DNA from: an uncultured Gammaproteobacteria bacterium
GTDB lineage: Bacteria; Pseudomonadota; Gammaproteobacteria; Eutrophobiales; Eutrophobiaceae
DNA length: 64,000 nt
Direction of reading: 5' to 3'
Assembly (NCBI GenBank): GCA_943788815.1
Contig: CALSRS010000002.1
Span: 431,062-495,061, forward strand
Shown: positions 1 through 8,336 of the stretch, piece by piece
Layout: every line of letters starts with the position of its first letter
Numbering within the stretch: the stretch's first letter is position 1
Notes under the pieces: model-generated
Database searches by the model: none
What the model saw: the letters and a program-made list of their open reading frames with translations, nothing else
What the model was told of the DNA's origin: nothing
Program-made: the position numbers and the translations under genes

Positions 1-41
1 AATCTCCGATTCCAGACTTGTTATTACTCAATATTCTCCAC

Positions 42-74
42 AAAAAATTATGCCCCGATAACGGGGCATAATTT
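42..74 (-). terminator. Rho-independent terminator of the peroxiredoxin gene
   Basis: A perfect inverted repeat pairs 45-57 with 62-74 around a four-base loop. Read on the minus strand it is followed by a run of T (positions 47-42). It lies just after the stop codon of the minus-strand peroxiredoxin gene. The stem is GC-rich at its centre (cccc/gggg), which fits an intrinsic terminator. Confidence 0.8.
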
Positions 75-91
75 AATAAATACAAACTCAT

Positions 92-613
92 TTATCGCAT
101 GGCGACATTTAATTCACCTAGCTGTGCTGCCATGTCTTCTGCTGAGGTTGCAGGATTAACCTCTGTGTCGATGGCAACAATAATTCCATTTTCATCGATA
201 TAAAAAGTGTGGCGAGCAGCAACACCGCGATCATCCCTAAGCACGCCATAAGCCTTTGCTACTTCCTTGCTGGGGTCACTAAGCATTGGAAAATCTGCAC
301 TGTGTTCGGCGGCGAATCCCTTGTTCTGTTCTAAGGGATCGACACTCGCCATGAAGTATGTTGCCTTGAATTTCTTTATCAAGTGCCCATTATCAGCTAG
401 CGATTTACATTCAATAGTACACCCACGGGTAAAAGCCTTGGGGAACCATGCAATGACTATTGCCTCTTTCCCCTTAAATTGAGACAAGGTATAGGTGTTT
501 CCGTCCGTTCCTTCAAGTTCGAATTCTGGCGCAGCATCACCGACTTCAAGTGAGAACACAACAGATGAAATACTAAACATAATAAAAACAAATAACACTT
601 TGAGCTTAAACAT
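92..613 (-). CDS. Exported thioredoxin-like peroxiredoxin (AhpC/TSA, PrxQ/BCP-like)
   Basis: Predicted thiol peroxidase of the AhpC/TSA-redoxin family, 173 aa from the chosen start. Residues 1-22 form a hydrophobic signal peptide (MFKLKVLFVF onward), so the enzyme should act in the periplasm. The peroxidatic cysteine is Cys65 in FTRGCTIEC; a second cysteine, Cys69, could be the resolving one. This spacing is one residue shorter than the CxxxxC of E. coli Bcp. The start at 613 is preferred over an upstream in-frame start at 643 because a strong ribosome site (GGGAGAGGGA) precedes it and the signal peptide then begins at residue 1. A terminator follows the gene. The physiological reductant cannot be read from the sequence. 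Confidence 0.85.
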   Translation of the reverse strand: MFKLKVLFVFIMFSISSVVFSLEVGDAAPEFELEGTDGNTYTLSQFKGKEAIVIAWFPKAFTRGCTIECKSLADNGHLIKKFKATYFMASVDPLEQNKGFAAEHSADFPMLSDPSKEVAKAYGVLRDDRGVAARHTFYIDENGIIVAIDTEVNPATSAEDMAAQLGELNVAMR

Positions 614-852
614 GATCCCTCTCCCTAAATTATAGTTTGGCAAAAGTATAAACCCCCTTTAAGGTGGATGCGACAGTAGATAATAATGATTCAATGAAAT
701 TGCACATTACAAACCTAACTAACTGATAAATATATAAATTTACTTTCTTCAATTTATAAAAATAATCTTATCCAGACATGATCTTCATCATATTGTCTCC
801 TCATTAATGACTGTAATGTTAAGATATCGGAACAGTAACCTGGAGATAAAAA

Positions 853-1308
853 ATGTACAAAAATATATTAATCGCCACAGACGGATCTGAATTTGCCCAG
901 ACAGCATTTAATCATGGTATTGACCTGGCCCGTTCCATGAAAAGTGCGGTCACTGTTGTGACTGTTACCGAACTGTGGTCTGCACTGGAAATGGCACAAA
1001 AGGTTCGTAGTGGCAAAACTAATCCAACTGAAGAATATGAAAAACATGAAGATGAAATTGCTAATAATGTTCTGAGTAAATCTGAAGAAATAATCAAGAG
1101 TCATGGACTGGATTGTGAATTGATCCATATCAGAGACAAACATCCAGCTGATGGGATTATTGAAACAGCTGAAGAAAAGGGATGTGACCTGATTGTTATG
1201 GCTTCTCACGGAAGGCGGGCTATACAAAAAATTCTCCTGGGGAGCATCGCGTCTGAAGTCCTGGCACACAGCAAAGTCCCCGTACTGGTGGTTAAGAAAA
1301 ACAACTAA
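853..1308 (+). CDS. Universal stress protein, UspA family
   Basis: Single-domain Usp protein of 151 aa, the family's usual length. The N-terminal strand ILIATDGSEFAQ carries the conserved Asp of the nucleotide pocket. The C-terminal motif ASHG-x9-GS matches the ATP-binding G-2x-G-9x-G(S/T) loop, except that the first glycine is alanine. A ribosome site (GGAG) lies 7 bases upstream of the ATG. The gene stands alone between divergent and convergent neighbours. Usp proteins bind ATP or other nucleotides and help stress survival, but the specific role here is unknown. Confidence 0.9.
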   Translation: MYKNILIATDGSEFAQTAFNHGIDLARSMKSAVTVVTVTELWSALEMAQKVRSGKTNPTEEYEKHEDEIANNVLSKSEEIIKSHGLDCELIHIRDKHPADGIIETAEEKGCDLIVMASHGRRAIQKILLGSIASEVLAHSKVPVLVVKKNN

Positions 1309-1312
1309 GGCG

Positions 1313-1340
1313 TGGGAGGTTCGATATATTGAACCTCCCA
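1313..1340. terminator. Bidirectional hairpin between convergent usp and iorB-like genes
   Basis: A perfect 10-bp stem (1313-1322 with 1331-1340) with an 8-base loop sits in the short gap between two convergent genes. The flanking T-tract is weak on both strands, so termination strength is uncertain. Confidence 0.55.
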
Positions 1341-1362
1341 TATTTCATAAGAAATTTCTAGA

Positions 1363-3537
1363 CTAGGCAGTTAATGCCGCTTTTACCCGGTCTTGAGTAA
1401 AGGGCATATGAGATAGGCGTTTCCCAGTCAAATGAAAGAAGGCGTTCGCAATTGCTGATGCAATAGGTGGATTCCCTATTTCCCCTAATCCAGTGGGTTC
1501 TTTTTCATCAGAATCTACAAACTCAACGTGTAGTTCTTCTGGAGCATCAGACATGCGCATAACCTGGTAGTCATGATAATTTGATTGTTGAACAGCACCG
1601 TCTTTCACAGTGAGACGTTCATGTAATATGCTGGATATTCCATAAATAATTCCACTTTCCACATTGGCTTTTGCGGCATCAGGTTGTACTACAAGTCCTC
1701 CGTCGACTGCCATCCAGACTTTATGAACATTGATTTTTCCCAATGACTCATTTAAGGATATTTCAACCACAGCGGCTCCTAATGAACCGGACCTTTCAGT
1801 AATTGATATACCCAGTGCCCTGCCTTTGCCTGCTTGCTTTCTCCAATCAGACATCTCAATGACTTTCTCAAATACTCGCCTACCTTTGTGTGTAATATTC
1901 ATATTATTCATACGAAAATCGATTGGATCGACGCCTTGGGCCACTGCCATCCTGTCAATAAACTCTTCAATGGCAAATATGTTGAAGGGATGGGCAACTG
2001 CACGCCAATGTTTTAGCCGGATATTATGTGATGCCCCCCTGCGGTCTATAAACTGGTTTGGCACCTTATAATAAGTATCTATCTCCATACCGCCTGAAAT
2101 CAAGCTGCCACCATCCCCAACCACGCAATGCTTCCAGCCGGATACATTCCCATTATTGTCCAACGCCGCTTCAAGACACTGGAAATTTTGTGGCCGAAAC
2201 ATTCCATGAGCAATGTCTTCTTCGCGTGTCCAGATTAATTTAACTGGCTTTTTAACCTCTCTTGCAATCAGTGCTACTTCTGCAGCGTAATCTCCCAGTG
2301 AACGGCGCCCAAACCCACCGCCCATATAACACTGGTTGACTGTTACCTGATCTTCGCTAAAGCCTAGTGTCTTGGCAACCATTTCCCGAGTACGATCCGG
2401 AGACTGGGTGCCATCCCAGACCTCTACATGATCACCGGATTCATTAAATCTGGCGACGGCATTGAGTGGTTCCATCTGGGCGTGGTAAGCATAATCAGAT
2501 TTAAATTCCTCACGAAAAACTTTTCTAGCGCTTGCAAATGCAGCATCGGTATCACCCTTTTCAAATACTGTCGTAGTCGCCGCATTGGGGTCAGCATGGA
2601 CCATGGCATATTCATTATCCAACGTTTCCTCTGAATTGTATTTTCTAGCCTGGGCATTATCCCAGTCAATTTTCAGTCTTTTTCTGGCAGACATAATTTC
2701 AGGGAAACTACTACCAATGATGGCAATACCATCAGGTAATTTGACACTTTGTATTACCCCATTCATCCCATCGACTTCTGATTTATTCCAGTTTACAGGT
2801 AAACCTCCCTGCACAGGTGCATGCACAGTCGTAGCATATACCATGCCTGGAAGTTTAACGTCCATTGCAAATTCTGCGGTTCCATTTACTTTGAACGGTA
2901 TGTCATACCTTGGCTGTGATTTTCCAATCAGCCTGTACTCATCTGGTCTTTTGAAATCAGCCTCGGAAACTTCCGGCATTGAATCAGGCACTTTTGCAAT
3001 ACTTGCAATTTCACCATAGGTCATTCTACGATTTGATGGCGCATGTATTACAACACTGGGTTGTGTTGTTAATTCATTTACGGGTACACCCCATTGCTGG
3101 GCCGCAGAGCTAAGCAAAACCTTTCTTACCTGGGCACCCGCTGTGCGCATAACGTTAAAATAGCTTCGTACTGCACGTGAACCAACGATAGCCATGGATT
3201 TCCGACTGCCGCTGCCATAACCGTATAAGGACTTATCCGCGGGGGCCCAATCCAATTTCACCTTGTTCCAGTCGGCATCCATTTCCTCGGCCAACATTAG
3301 AGGAACACTGGTCATGGAGCCCTGTCCCATCTCGGCACCCGGCGTCAAAATGGTAATAGTATCGTCACTGTCTATACTCAACCAGGCAGAAATATTACTT
3401 CCAGCACGCTGGGCTTTTACTGATGATGAAAGCAACAGGCTGCTTGTGCCACTAACTGCAACAGCAAAACTCAGGCCAGTAGTCCCTTTAATAAATTCAC
3501 GACGGGTTAATTCACTCATTTTCATATTAGTAGCCAT
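1363..3537 (-). CDS. Molybdenum hydroxylase large subunit (IorB/aldehyde dehydrogenase-like), Tat-exported
   Basis: Large molybdopterin-binding subunit of the xanthine oxidase family, 724 aa, closest in layout to isoquinoline 1-oxidoreductase beta subunit and periplasmic aldehyde dehydrogenases. A twin-arginine signal (TRREFIKG, Arg12-Arg13) followed by a hydrophobic stretch predicts folded export by Tat. The cofactor motif MGGGFGRRS and the C-terminal GLGEIGNPPIASAIANAFF segment are typical of the molybdenum-binding domain and its active-site glutamate loop. It lies 3 bases downstream of the small iron-sulfur subunit, so the two are one operon. The substrate (N-heterocycle or aldehyde) cannot be decided. 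No cytochrome c subunit or XdhC/CoxI-like maturation gene is adjacent. Confidence 0.85.
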   Translation of the reverse strand: MATNMKMSELTRREFIKGTTGLSFAVAVSGTSSLLLSSSVKAQRAGSNISAWLSIDSDDTITILTPGAEMGQGSMTSVPLMLAEEMDADWNKVKLDWAPADKSLYGYGSGSRKSMAIVGSRAVRSYFNVMRTAGAQVRKVLLSSAAQQWGVPVNELTTQPSVVIHAPSNRRMTYGEIASIAKVPDSMPEVSEADFKRPDEYRLIGKSQPRYDIPFKVNGTAEFAMDVKLPGMVYATTVHAPVQGGLPVNWNKSEVDGMNGVIQSVKLPDGIAIIGSSFPEIMSARKRLKIDWDNAQARKYNSEETLDNEYAMVHADPNAATTTVFEKGDTDAAFASARKVFREEFKSDYAYHAQMEPLNAVARFNESGDHVEVWDGTQSPDRTREMVAKTLGFSEDQVTVNQCYMGGGFGRRSLGDYAAEVALIAREVKKPVKLIWTREEDIAHGMFRPQNFQCLEAALDNNGNVSGWKHCVVGDGGSLISGGMEIDTYYKVPNQFIDRRGASHNIRLKHWRAVAHPFNIFAIEEFIDRMAVAQGVDPIDFRMNNMNITHKGRRVFEKVIEMSDWRKQAGKGRALGISITERSGSLGAAVVEISLNESLGKINVHKVWMAVDGGLVVQPDAAKANVESGIIYGISSILHERLTVKDGAVQQSNYHDYQVMRMSDAPEELHVEFVDSDEKEPTGLGEIGNPPIASAIANAFFHLTGKRLSHMPFTQDRVKAALTA

Positions 3538-3540
3538 AAC

Positions 3541-3993
3541 TTAACCCTCCACTACTGCACGTTCAATTGCAGCTAGAATTCGATTATAGGTCCCGCACCG
3601 GCAGATATTTCCATTCATATGCCTGATGATCTCATCTCGGTTAGGTTTGGGGTTTTCCGCAAGCAGCTCAGCAGCTTTCATGATCTGTCCAGATTGGCAA
3701 TATCCACATTGAGGGGCTTGTTCTGCAATCCATGCTTTTTGCAGTGGATGTGAGTCATCTGGTGATAAGCCTTCAATGGTAGTGATCTGCGTATTTACGA
3801 CATCACCAACTTTTATCGTGCAGGACCGCATGGCTTTTCCATCTATATGGACTGTGCATGCACCACATAAGCCTGCACCGCATCCATATTTTGTCCCGGT
3901 AAGATCAACATGATCCCGTATCACCCAAAGTAAGGGCGTATCATTTTCAATGTCCAGGGATACCGCTTTCCCATTAAGGGTAAATTCGACCAT
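3541..3993 (-). CDS. Molybdenum hydroxylase 2Fe-2S subunit (IorA-like)
   Basis: Iron-sulfur subunit of 150 aa, typical for IorA/CoxS. The N-terminal plant-ferredoxin-type cluster is seen in CGAGLCGACTVHIDG and the following conserved Cys (MRSC). The C-terminal helical-domain cluster is seen in CGYCQSGQIM and ICRCGTYNRI. It would pass electrons from the molybdenum site of the adjacent large subunit to an acceptor, probably after co-export with IorB since it has no signal peptide of its own. A ribosome site AGGTGG precedes the ATG. First gene of a two-gene operon, divergent from a RidA-family gene. Confidence 0.9.
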   Translation of the reverse strand: MVEFTLNGKAVSLDIENDTPLLWVIRDHVDLTGTKYGCGAGLCGACTVHIDGKAMRSCTIKVGDVVNTQITTIEGLSPDDSHPLQKAWIAEQAPQCGYCQSGQIMKAAELLAENPKPNRDEIIRHMNGNICRCGTYNRILAAIERAVVEG

Positions 3994-4292
3994 ATTTCCA
4001 CCTATTCAGTAATAGAAATTAAAGTTTGATTTGATTTGAATCTAATGATGCAAACGCTACACTTAAGCCTAAATCCTGTCAAACCTCGTAAATATTCTGC
4101 CGCTAAAATAATATGAATATTTACTGAATAAAAAGAATTATTAATGATTACAAGTGCTTACAGATGCTCGTTTGACACCTACCTGGAGAGTTGAATCTCC
4201 AAGATTCCCATAAATTACTAATGCGGAAGATAGTAGCATCTTGCATATACCTGCGGGTATCATTTATGGCACACAACATAATCAGGGTTACA

Positions 4293-4676
4293 ATGGAATC
4301 CATCACACAAATTACAAGTACCGAAGTACCTGAACCTGAAGGAAATAACTTTAGTAATTGCCTGCAGGTAGGTAAACAACTATTTCTGTCAGGCATGATT
4401 GCATCTGATCCGCAAACGGATGCGTATAGCCAGTCAGTCTCCTGTCTGTCAAAAATTAAAACGCTCATTGAAGCAGCAGGTGGCAACATGTCTGATATTG
4501 TAAAAATTACAGTTTTTCTGACTGATATTAATTTTCGTACGGATTTCAGCCGTGCGCGGTCCGAATTTTTTCCAGGCAGGAAACCTTGTTCAACCCTTGT
4601 GGGAATAAGCTCATTAGCAAACCCGGGGCTCGTTGTGGAAGTTGAAGCAATCGCAGTTATTGGTGCGGGGGAGTAA
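4293..4676 (+). CDS. RidA/YjgF/YER057c/UK114 family protein
   Basis: Rid-family protein, 127 aa from the ATG at 4293 (AGGG ribosome site about 6 bases upstream). An in-frame extension to 4191 exists but would add residues before the normal family start. Family signs are LFLSGMIASD, the helix around SKIKTLIEAAGGNMSDIVKITVFLTD, and the C-terminal VEVEAIAV. In KPCSTLVGI the position of the imine-deaminase arginine (Arg105 of E. coli RidA, usually in PAR) appears to be Ser. It may therefore belong to one of the Rid subgroups that lack 2-aminoacrylate deaminase activity. It is followed 7 bases later by an ABM-domain gene, probably co-transcribed. Confidence 0.85.
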   Translation: MESITQITSTEVPEPEGNNFSNCLQVGKQLFLSGMIASDPQTDAYSQSVSCLSKIKTLIEAAGGNMSDIVKITVFLTDINFRTDFSRARSEFFPGRKPCSTLVGISSLANPGLVVEVEAIAVIGAGE

Positions 4677-4683
4677 TTAATAT

Positions 4684-5001
4684 ATGTATTTGATATTTAA
4701 TCGAATTAAGGTACGAGATGAACACCTTAACGAATTTCTGGACGGTGTGAAAATTCATGCGAACCATTCAAATAATGAATCAGGATGTGTACGCTATGAA
4801 GTCTTACAGGACATAAGCGACCCTCAAATGATTTTTTTATACGAAGTATTTGAAGATGAGACAGCTTTTAAATTACACCAGACTCATGATTACTACAAGG
4901 AGTGGATGGAAAAATCAAAGCTTTGGCGACATAGTGAAGAACGGATACGACACGTGCTCGATTATATTTACAGCCCGGAAAAAGAATATAAAGCAAAATA
5001 A
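4684..5001 (+). CDS. Antibiotic biosynthesis monooxygenase (ABM) domain protein, YgiN-like
   Basis: Small dimeric ferredoxin-fold protein of 105 aa. The pattern is that of ABM/quinol monooxygenase proteins such as E. coli YgiN: an N-terminal beta strand with RIKVRDEH, a helix with HANHSNNESGCVRYEV, FLYEVFEDETAFKLHQ, and a closing helix around HDYYKEWMEKSKLW. Members act on quinols, polyketides or haem, and the sequence gives no substrate. Probably translated with the RidA-like gene 7 bases upstream. Pairing of RidA and ABM genes next to a molybdenum hydroxylase suggests a shared aromatic or amine-related pathway, but this is inference. Confidence 0.8.
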   Translation: MYLIFNRIKVRDEHLNEFLDGVKIHANHSNNESGCVRYEVLQDISDPQMIFLYEVFEDETAFKLHQTHDYYKEWMEKSKLWRHSEERIRHVLDYIYSPEKEYKAK

Positions 5002-5010
5002 TTACGATAT

Positions 5011-5039
5011 AAAAAAAGCCACCTCATTGTGAGGTGGCT
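5011..5039 (-). terminator. Rho-independent terminator, TonB receptor side
   Basis: A perfect 10-bp stem (5017-5026 with 5030-5039) with a 3-base loop lies between convergent genes. On the minus strand it is followed by seven T (5017-5011), making a strong terminator for the TonB receptor. The plus-strand side (attatta) is weaker but may also stop the RidA/ABM transcript. Confidence 0.85.
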
Positions 5040-5073
5040 ATTATTAGTTATAAATTGATTAACTTAGGTATGT

Positions 5074-7032
5074 TTATCTATAGTTATACTCAAACCGGAT
5101 TCCATAGGAACGAAATGACGCCTTTGAAAGACCGCGATCTTCAGAGAATTTTATCCCTGTCCGGGTCAGATCATATTCGGGTCTAAAAATAATCCGATCT
5201 TCCATCAGGTTGCGGACAAAGCCGGTTACCTTCCAGGTACCGTCCTGGGGACCAAACCCACCTGAGAGATTCATGTCCCAGTGGCCACTATTATACATGC
5301 GTGACCGATCCAGGTTTTCAGCAAGGATGGTTTTTTCACCTTCTACATAGCCCTGTGCATTGATGAAGACTTCAAAACTGTCCAGCACCGGCAAGGTATA
5401 CGTACCACCCAGGACAAACTTAAAGGGAGGCGCAAAGGCCGGTCTACGGCCGGAACTGTCGATAGTAAGTTCTTCCCCCAGCGATGATGTCTCAGCAGCA
5501 AATTCAGGTGTATCTTCCAGCCGACAACCGCCGTTGATCAATAATTCGCTGGGAAGTGCACTGGCACTGGGAAGGGTATTCCAGAGTTGTCCCATGTTAT
5601 CGCGGATGTCCGAGGCAAAGGCCAGTTCACCTGCTGTCCTGCCACCCGGGTTATCAAGGGCATCAATGGAAGCAGCGATGATCTCCGTATCGGTACAACC
5701 ACGACCATCAAAATCGGTAAATCGAGCATCCATAATGGATCCTGCCAGGAACACAGTCCAGTTGTCGGTGATGGCGGCATTGATATTAAATTCAATACCG
5801 TCAACCTTTTGTTTACCGGCATTCAGGCTTTGTCCCTGCTGGTCTATCGTGTCAGTGGGATCAAAGGACGCCACCGCCGCATCTGTCTGCAGGTCAGTGA
5901 ATTCCTGAAGATATCCGGAAACACTGTACCTGGCCCGGCCATCCATTATCGTACCTCGAGCACCAATCTCGTATGCCTCAGCAAATTCCGGAGTAAACTG
6001 GATGGTTTCCAGGGAGTCCGGCAGGGTGGAGGTTCCGGTATCGGTTACCGGTCCCTTGAAGGCCTCTGCATACTTGGCATAAAAGGTATGGCTACCGTCC
6101 AACGCGTCCGGTGTAAAACTCAAAACCACCTGGCTGCTGTAATTGTCCGCGTCCTGGACAATATCTTCGATACAACTATCACAAGGCCCCCAGGGTCCGT
6201 TGCGGTTTGGATATTCTGGTGCGGTGAGTCCCACTGCTTGGGCCTGGGCGCCACGGTAATTTAGTGGTATGTTAATTCGTCTGCGCCACACTGACGTGGT
6301 CCAGAGATTGTCCATATCCGCAGGCAGATAAATGCGCGGACTGTCCACCCGGACCTGTCTGCTGGCCCGCCATCCACTGGTACCGTCCCCACCTAATCCG
6401 GTGGCACCTGTTCCAAGTGGGTCAAACGTATCGACTATCGTGCGAGTCGTCAGGCTTGGGTCCACCCGCTTGAATTCATCATGAATGGGGCAGGTCGCAG
6501 GATTGTCATCCAGGGTGGGGTTATTGCCCGGGTCATCATCACAGGGTGTAACATCAAAGATCAACGATGCGCCATAACCCTGCATAAAGACCTCTTTATG
6601 GACATCAGCATACCGACCTCCCACCTGCAGGGACAACTGATCATCCAGGAAACGGAAATCCAGTTCCCAGAACGCGGACTTCCAGTTGGCATCCTCCCAG
6701 ACACTGTTGAACCGTTGGCCACGCCTGAGATTACCCCGGATGTTGCTGGAGAATACGTCCAGATCATGTTCCTGGTAAAAACCGCCAAACATGAAATTGA
6801 CATTGACACTATCAGATAATTGGAAACCAGCGCCTTCTACCCGGATCTGTTGGCTGGTCTGGTACATATCCACCCGCCGATGTTGGTTACTGTCTGCAAA
6901 CGGCTGATTTCCACTATCCGCGTTGGCATCACGGAGATATCTTACATAGGCAGTCTGAGAATTAACCGAGATACCATTATCAAATTCATAGGTAAGGTCC
7001 ATCAGGGCATGATAGGAATCAATATTATCCAT
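5074..7032 (-). CDS. TonB-dependent receptor, C-terminal part (frameshifted from the N-terminal part)
   Basis: Beta-barrel portion of an outer-membrane TonB-dependent receptor. The 652 aa from the first in-frame ATG are rich in alternating strands (QVVLSFTPDALDGSHTFYAKYAEAFKGP; FAEAYEIGARG; FKFVLGGTYTLP) and end in a barrel-closing strand YGIRFEYNYR. The frame is open upstream of this ATG to an in-frame TAG at 7363-7365, and the extra translation (ending in GNGNRGMDNIDSYH) reads as ordinary receptor sequence. The real start is therefore in the gene part at 7253-8182. The two frames differ by a one-base loss (or equivalent) within 7256-7362. Substrate unknown. As written the gene is broken unless the indel is a sequencing error. 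Confidence 0.85.
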   Translation of the reverse strand: MDNIDSYHALMDLTYEFDNGISVNSQTAYVRYLRDANADSGNQPFADSNQHRRVDMYQTSQQIRVEGAGFQLSDSVNVNFMFGGFYQEHDLDVFSSNIRGNLRRGQRFNSVWEDANWKSAFWELDFRFLDDQLSLQVGGRYADVHKEVFMQGYGASLIFDVTPCDDDPGNNPTLDDNPATCPIHDEFKRVDPSLTTRTIVDTFDPLGTGATGLGGDGTSGWRASRQVRVDSPRIYLPADMDNLWTTSVWRRRINIPLNYRGAQAQAVGLTAPEYPNRNGPWGPCDSCIEDIVQDADNYSSQVVLSFTPDALDGSHTFYAKYAEAFKGPVTDTGTSTLPDSLETIQFTPEFAEAYEIGARGTIMDGRARYSVSGYLQEFTDLQTDAAVASFDPTDTIDQQGQSLNAGKQKVDGIEFNINAAITDNWTVFLAGSIMDARFTDFDGRGCTDTEIIAASIDALDNPGGRTAGELAFASDIRDNMGQLWNTLPSASALPSELLINGGCRLEDTPEFAAETSSLGEELTIDSSGRRPAFAPPFKFVLGGTYTLPVLDSFEVFINAQGYVEGEKTILAENLDRSRMYNSGHWDMNLSGGFGPQDGTWKVTGFVRNLMEDRIIFRPEYDLTRTGIKFSEDRGLSKASFRSYGIRFEYNYR

Positions 7033-7252
7033 CCCACGGTTGCCGTTCCCATCAGTACCGACTTCTCCCGGAACACCGGGGCCCGCAGGTTGGGAGTGAA
7101 AGGCATTTTGCAGATCTGCGATATCCAGAAAACCATCGGTAATATCATTTTGCCCTGACCTTACTATATTGGTAATAACTGGTTTGACCCACGGACCATT
7201 ACGGCTGATCCCGTAATCATCCTCGAAACAATCTTCACCACGAAAGGCCGGG

Positions 7253-8182
7253 TCAAACTGGACGATACCCCGGGCGATCGGCGTTGGAAAATCCGCCTTC
7301 TGATTCGGGTATCCAGACCCGGTCTGCCAGACCTCTGTCGAGACTGAGATCGTCGATTCCTTCTAGGGGGGACTCCGAATAACCAAGAGGGCGCCCTGGT
7401 GCGACACAGCCAGTCAACATTTCTCCACCATTTCGCTGGCGGTTAAGCTCAAATTTTGTCATGGCTGTAAATTTCTCATTCGGGGTCCATTCCACAATAC
7501 CGCGCCCACCCAGAGACTCAAACTGGGGAAACTTGTTGTGGCTGACACGATCTATCAGAAGACCGTCCAGGGCATCGTAACTACCCGCCAGGCGAATTCC
7601 CCAGGTATCGTTTATTGGTCCACCGATTGCACCGAACAACTCGCGCTTGCCGTCATTACCAAACTCGGCCGCGATATCACCTTCCCATGCATCAGTGGGT
7701 CGTTTACTGGTGATATTAAAGGCACCGGCACTGGCGTTCATTCCAAAGTGCAGAGACTGGGGACCATTAAGCACCTCGACACGCTCGGTATCCATAAAGG
7801 CGTTCTTAATCATCGATGATTTACCAAAATGAACGCCATCGACAAACAATGGTGTGGCAGAAGTTAAGGTTAGTGACGTTCCTGCCGTTCCGAAACCGCG
7901 GATGGTTGTATTCTGGCTGGATGTACCGTCTGCAATATTGACGGTGGCTGAGTACCGGGCCAAATCATCGAGATTTTTATAACCCTGTAAATCGATCTGC
8001 TCACCGGAATAAACATTTACGGAGATAGGGACTTCCTGGAGTGACTGTTCCCGGCGCTGGGCGGTAACAACCACCTCTTCGAGTACCTGTGCCTGTAAAT
8101 TCACGGCCCCAAAAGATAATGTAATGACATTAAAAAAAAGGATTAACCATTTGATGTTTAAGGTATACAGAAATGTTTTCAT
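7253..8182 (-). CDS. TonB-dependent receptor, N-terminal part with plug domain (frameshifted)
   Basis: The first 309 codons of the same receptor. A signal peptide spans residues 1-31 (MKTFLYTLNIKWLILFFNVI onward) and is followed by a TonB-box-like EEVVVTAQRRE. The plug domain then includes VPISVNVYSG, TTIRGFG and a typical plug end, RVEVLNGPQSLHFGMNASAGAF. The first barrel strands follow. The frame ends at TGA 7253-7255. In the -1 frame the sequence continues smoothly as barrel sequence (IVQFDPAFRGEDCFEDDYGI), so a frameshift separates this ORF from 5074-7032. Together the parts give about 1035 codons, a normal receptor length. Confidence 0.85.
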   Translation of the reverse strand: MKTFLYTLNIKWLILFFNVITLSFGAVNLQAQVLEEVVVTAQRREQSLQEVPISVNVYSGEQIDLQGYKNLDDLARYSATVNIADGTSSQNTTIRGFGTAGTSLTLTSATPLFVDGVHFGKSSMIKNAFMDTERVEVLNGPQSLHFGMNASAGAFNITSKRPTDAWEGDIAAEFGNDGKRELFGAIGGPINDTWGIRLAGSYDALDGLLIDRVSHNKFPQFESLGGRGIVEWTPNEKFTAMTKFELNRQRNGGEMLTGCVAPGRPLGYSESPLEGIDDLSLDRGLADRVWIPESEGGFSNADRPGYRPV

Positions 8183-8336
8183 TGTCCCCCCCGAGAGCTT
8201 ATTGAAATATCTGCTTGAAATACTATCAAACCTAAGTATTTATGTCTAAATTACCATTTCGTTGTTTATATACCATATTCTGATATTCTAGTTTAACTAC
8301 GAACGCGAGCTATGTCGGTAATGTTAACTAAAATAG

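Noticed and set aside
5360-7158. Long plus-strand open frames opposite the TonB receptor
   Set aside because: They are shadows of the minus-strand coding sequence, have no family motifs and no ribosome sites of note.
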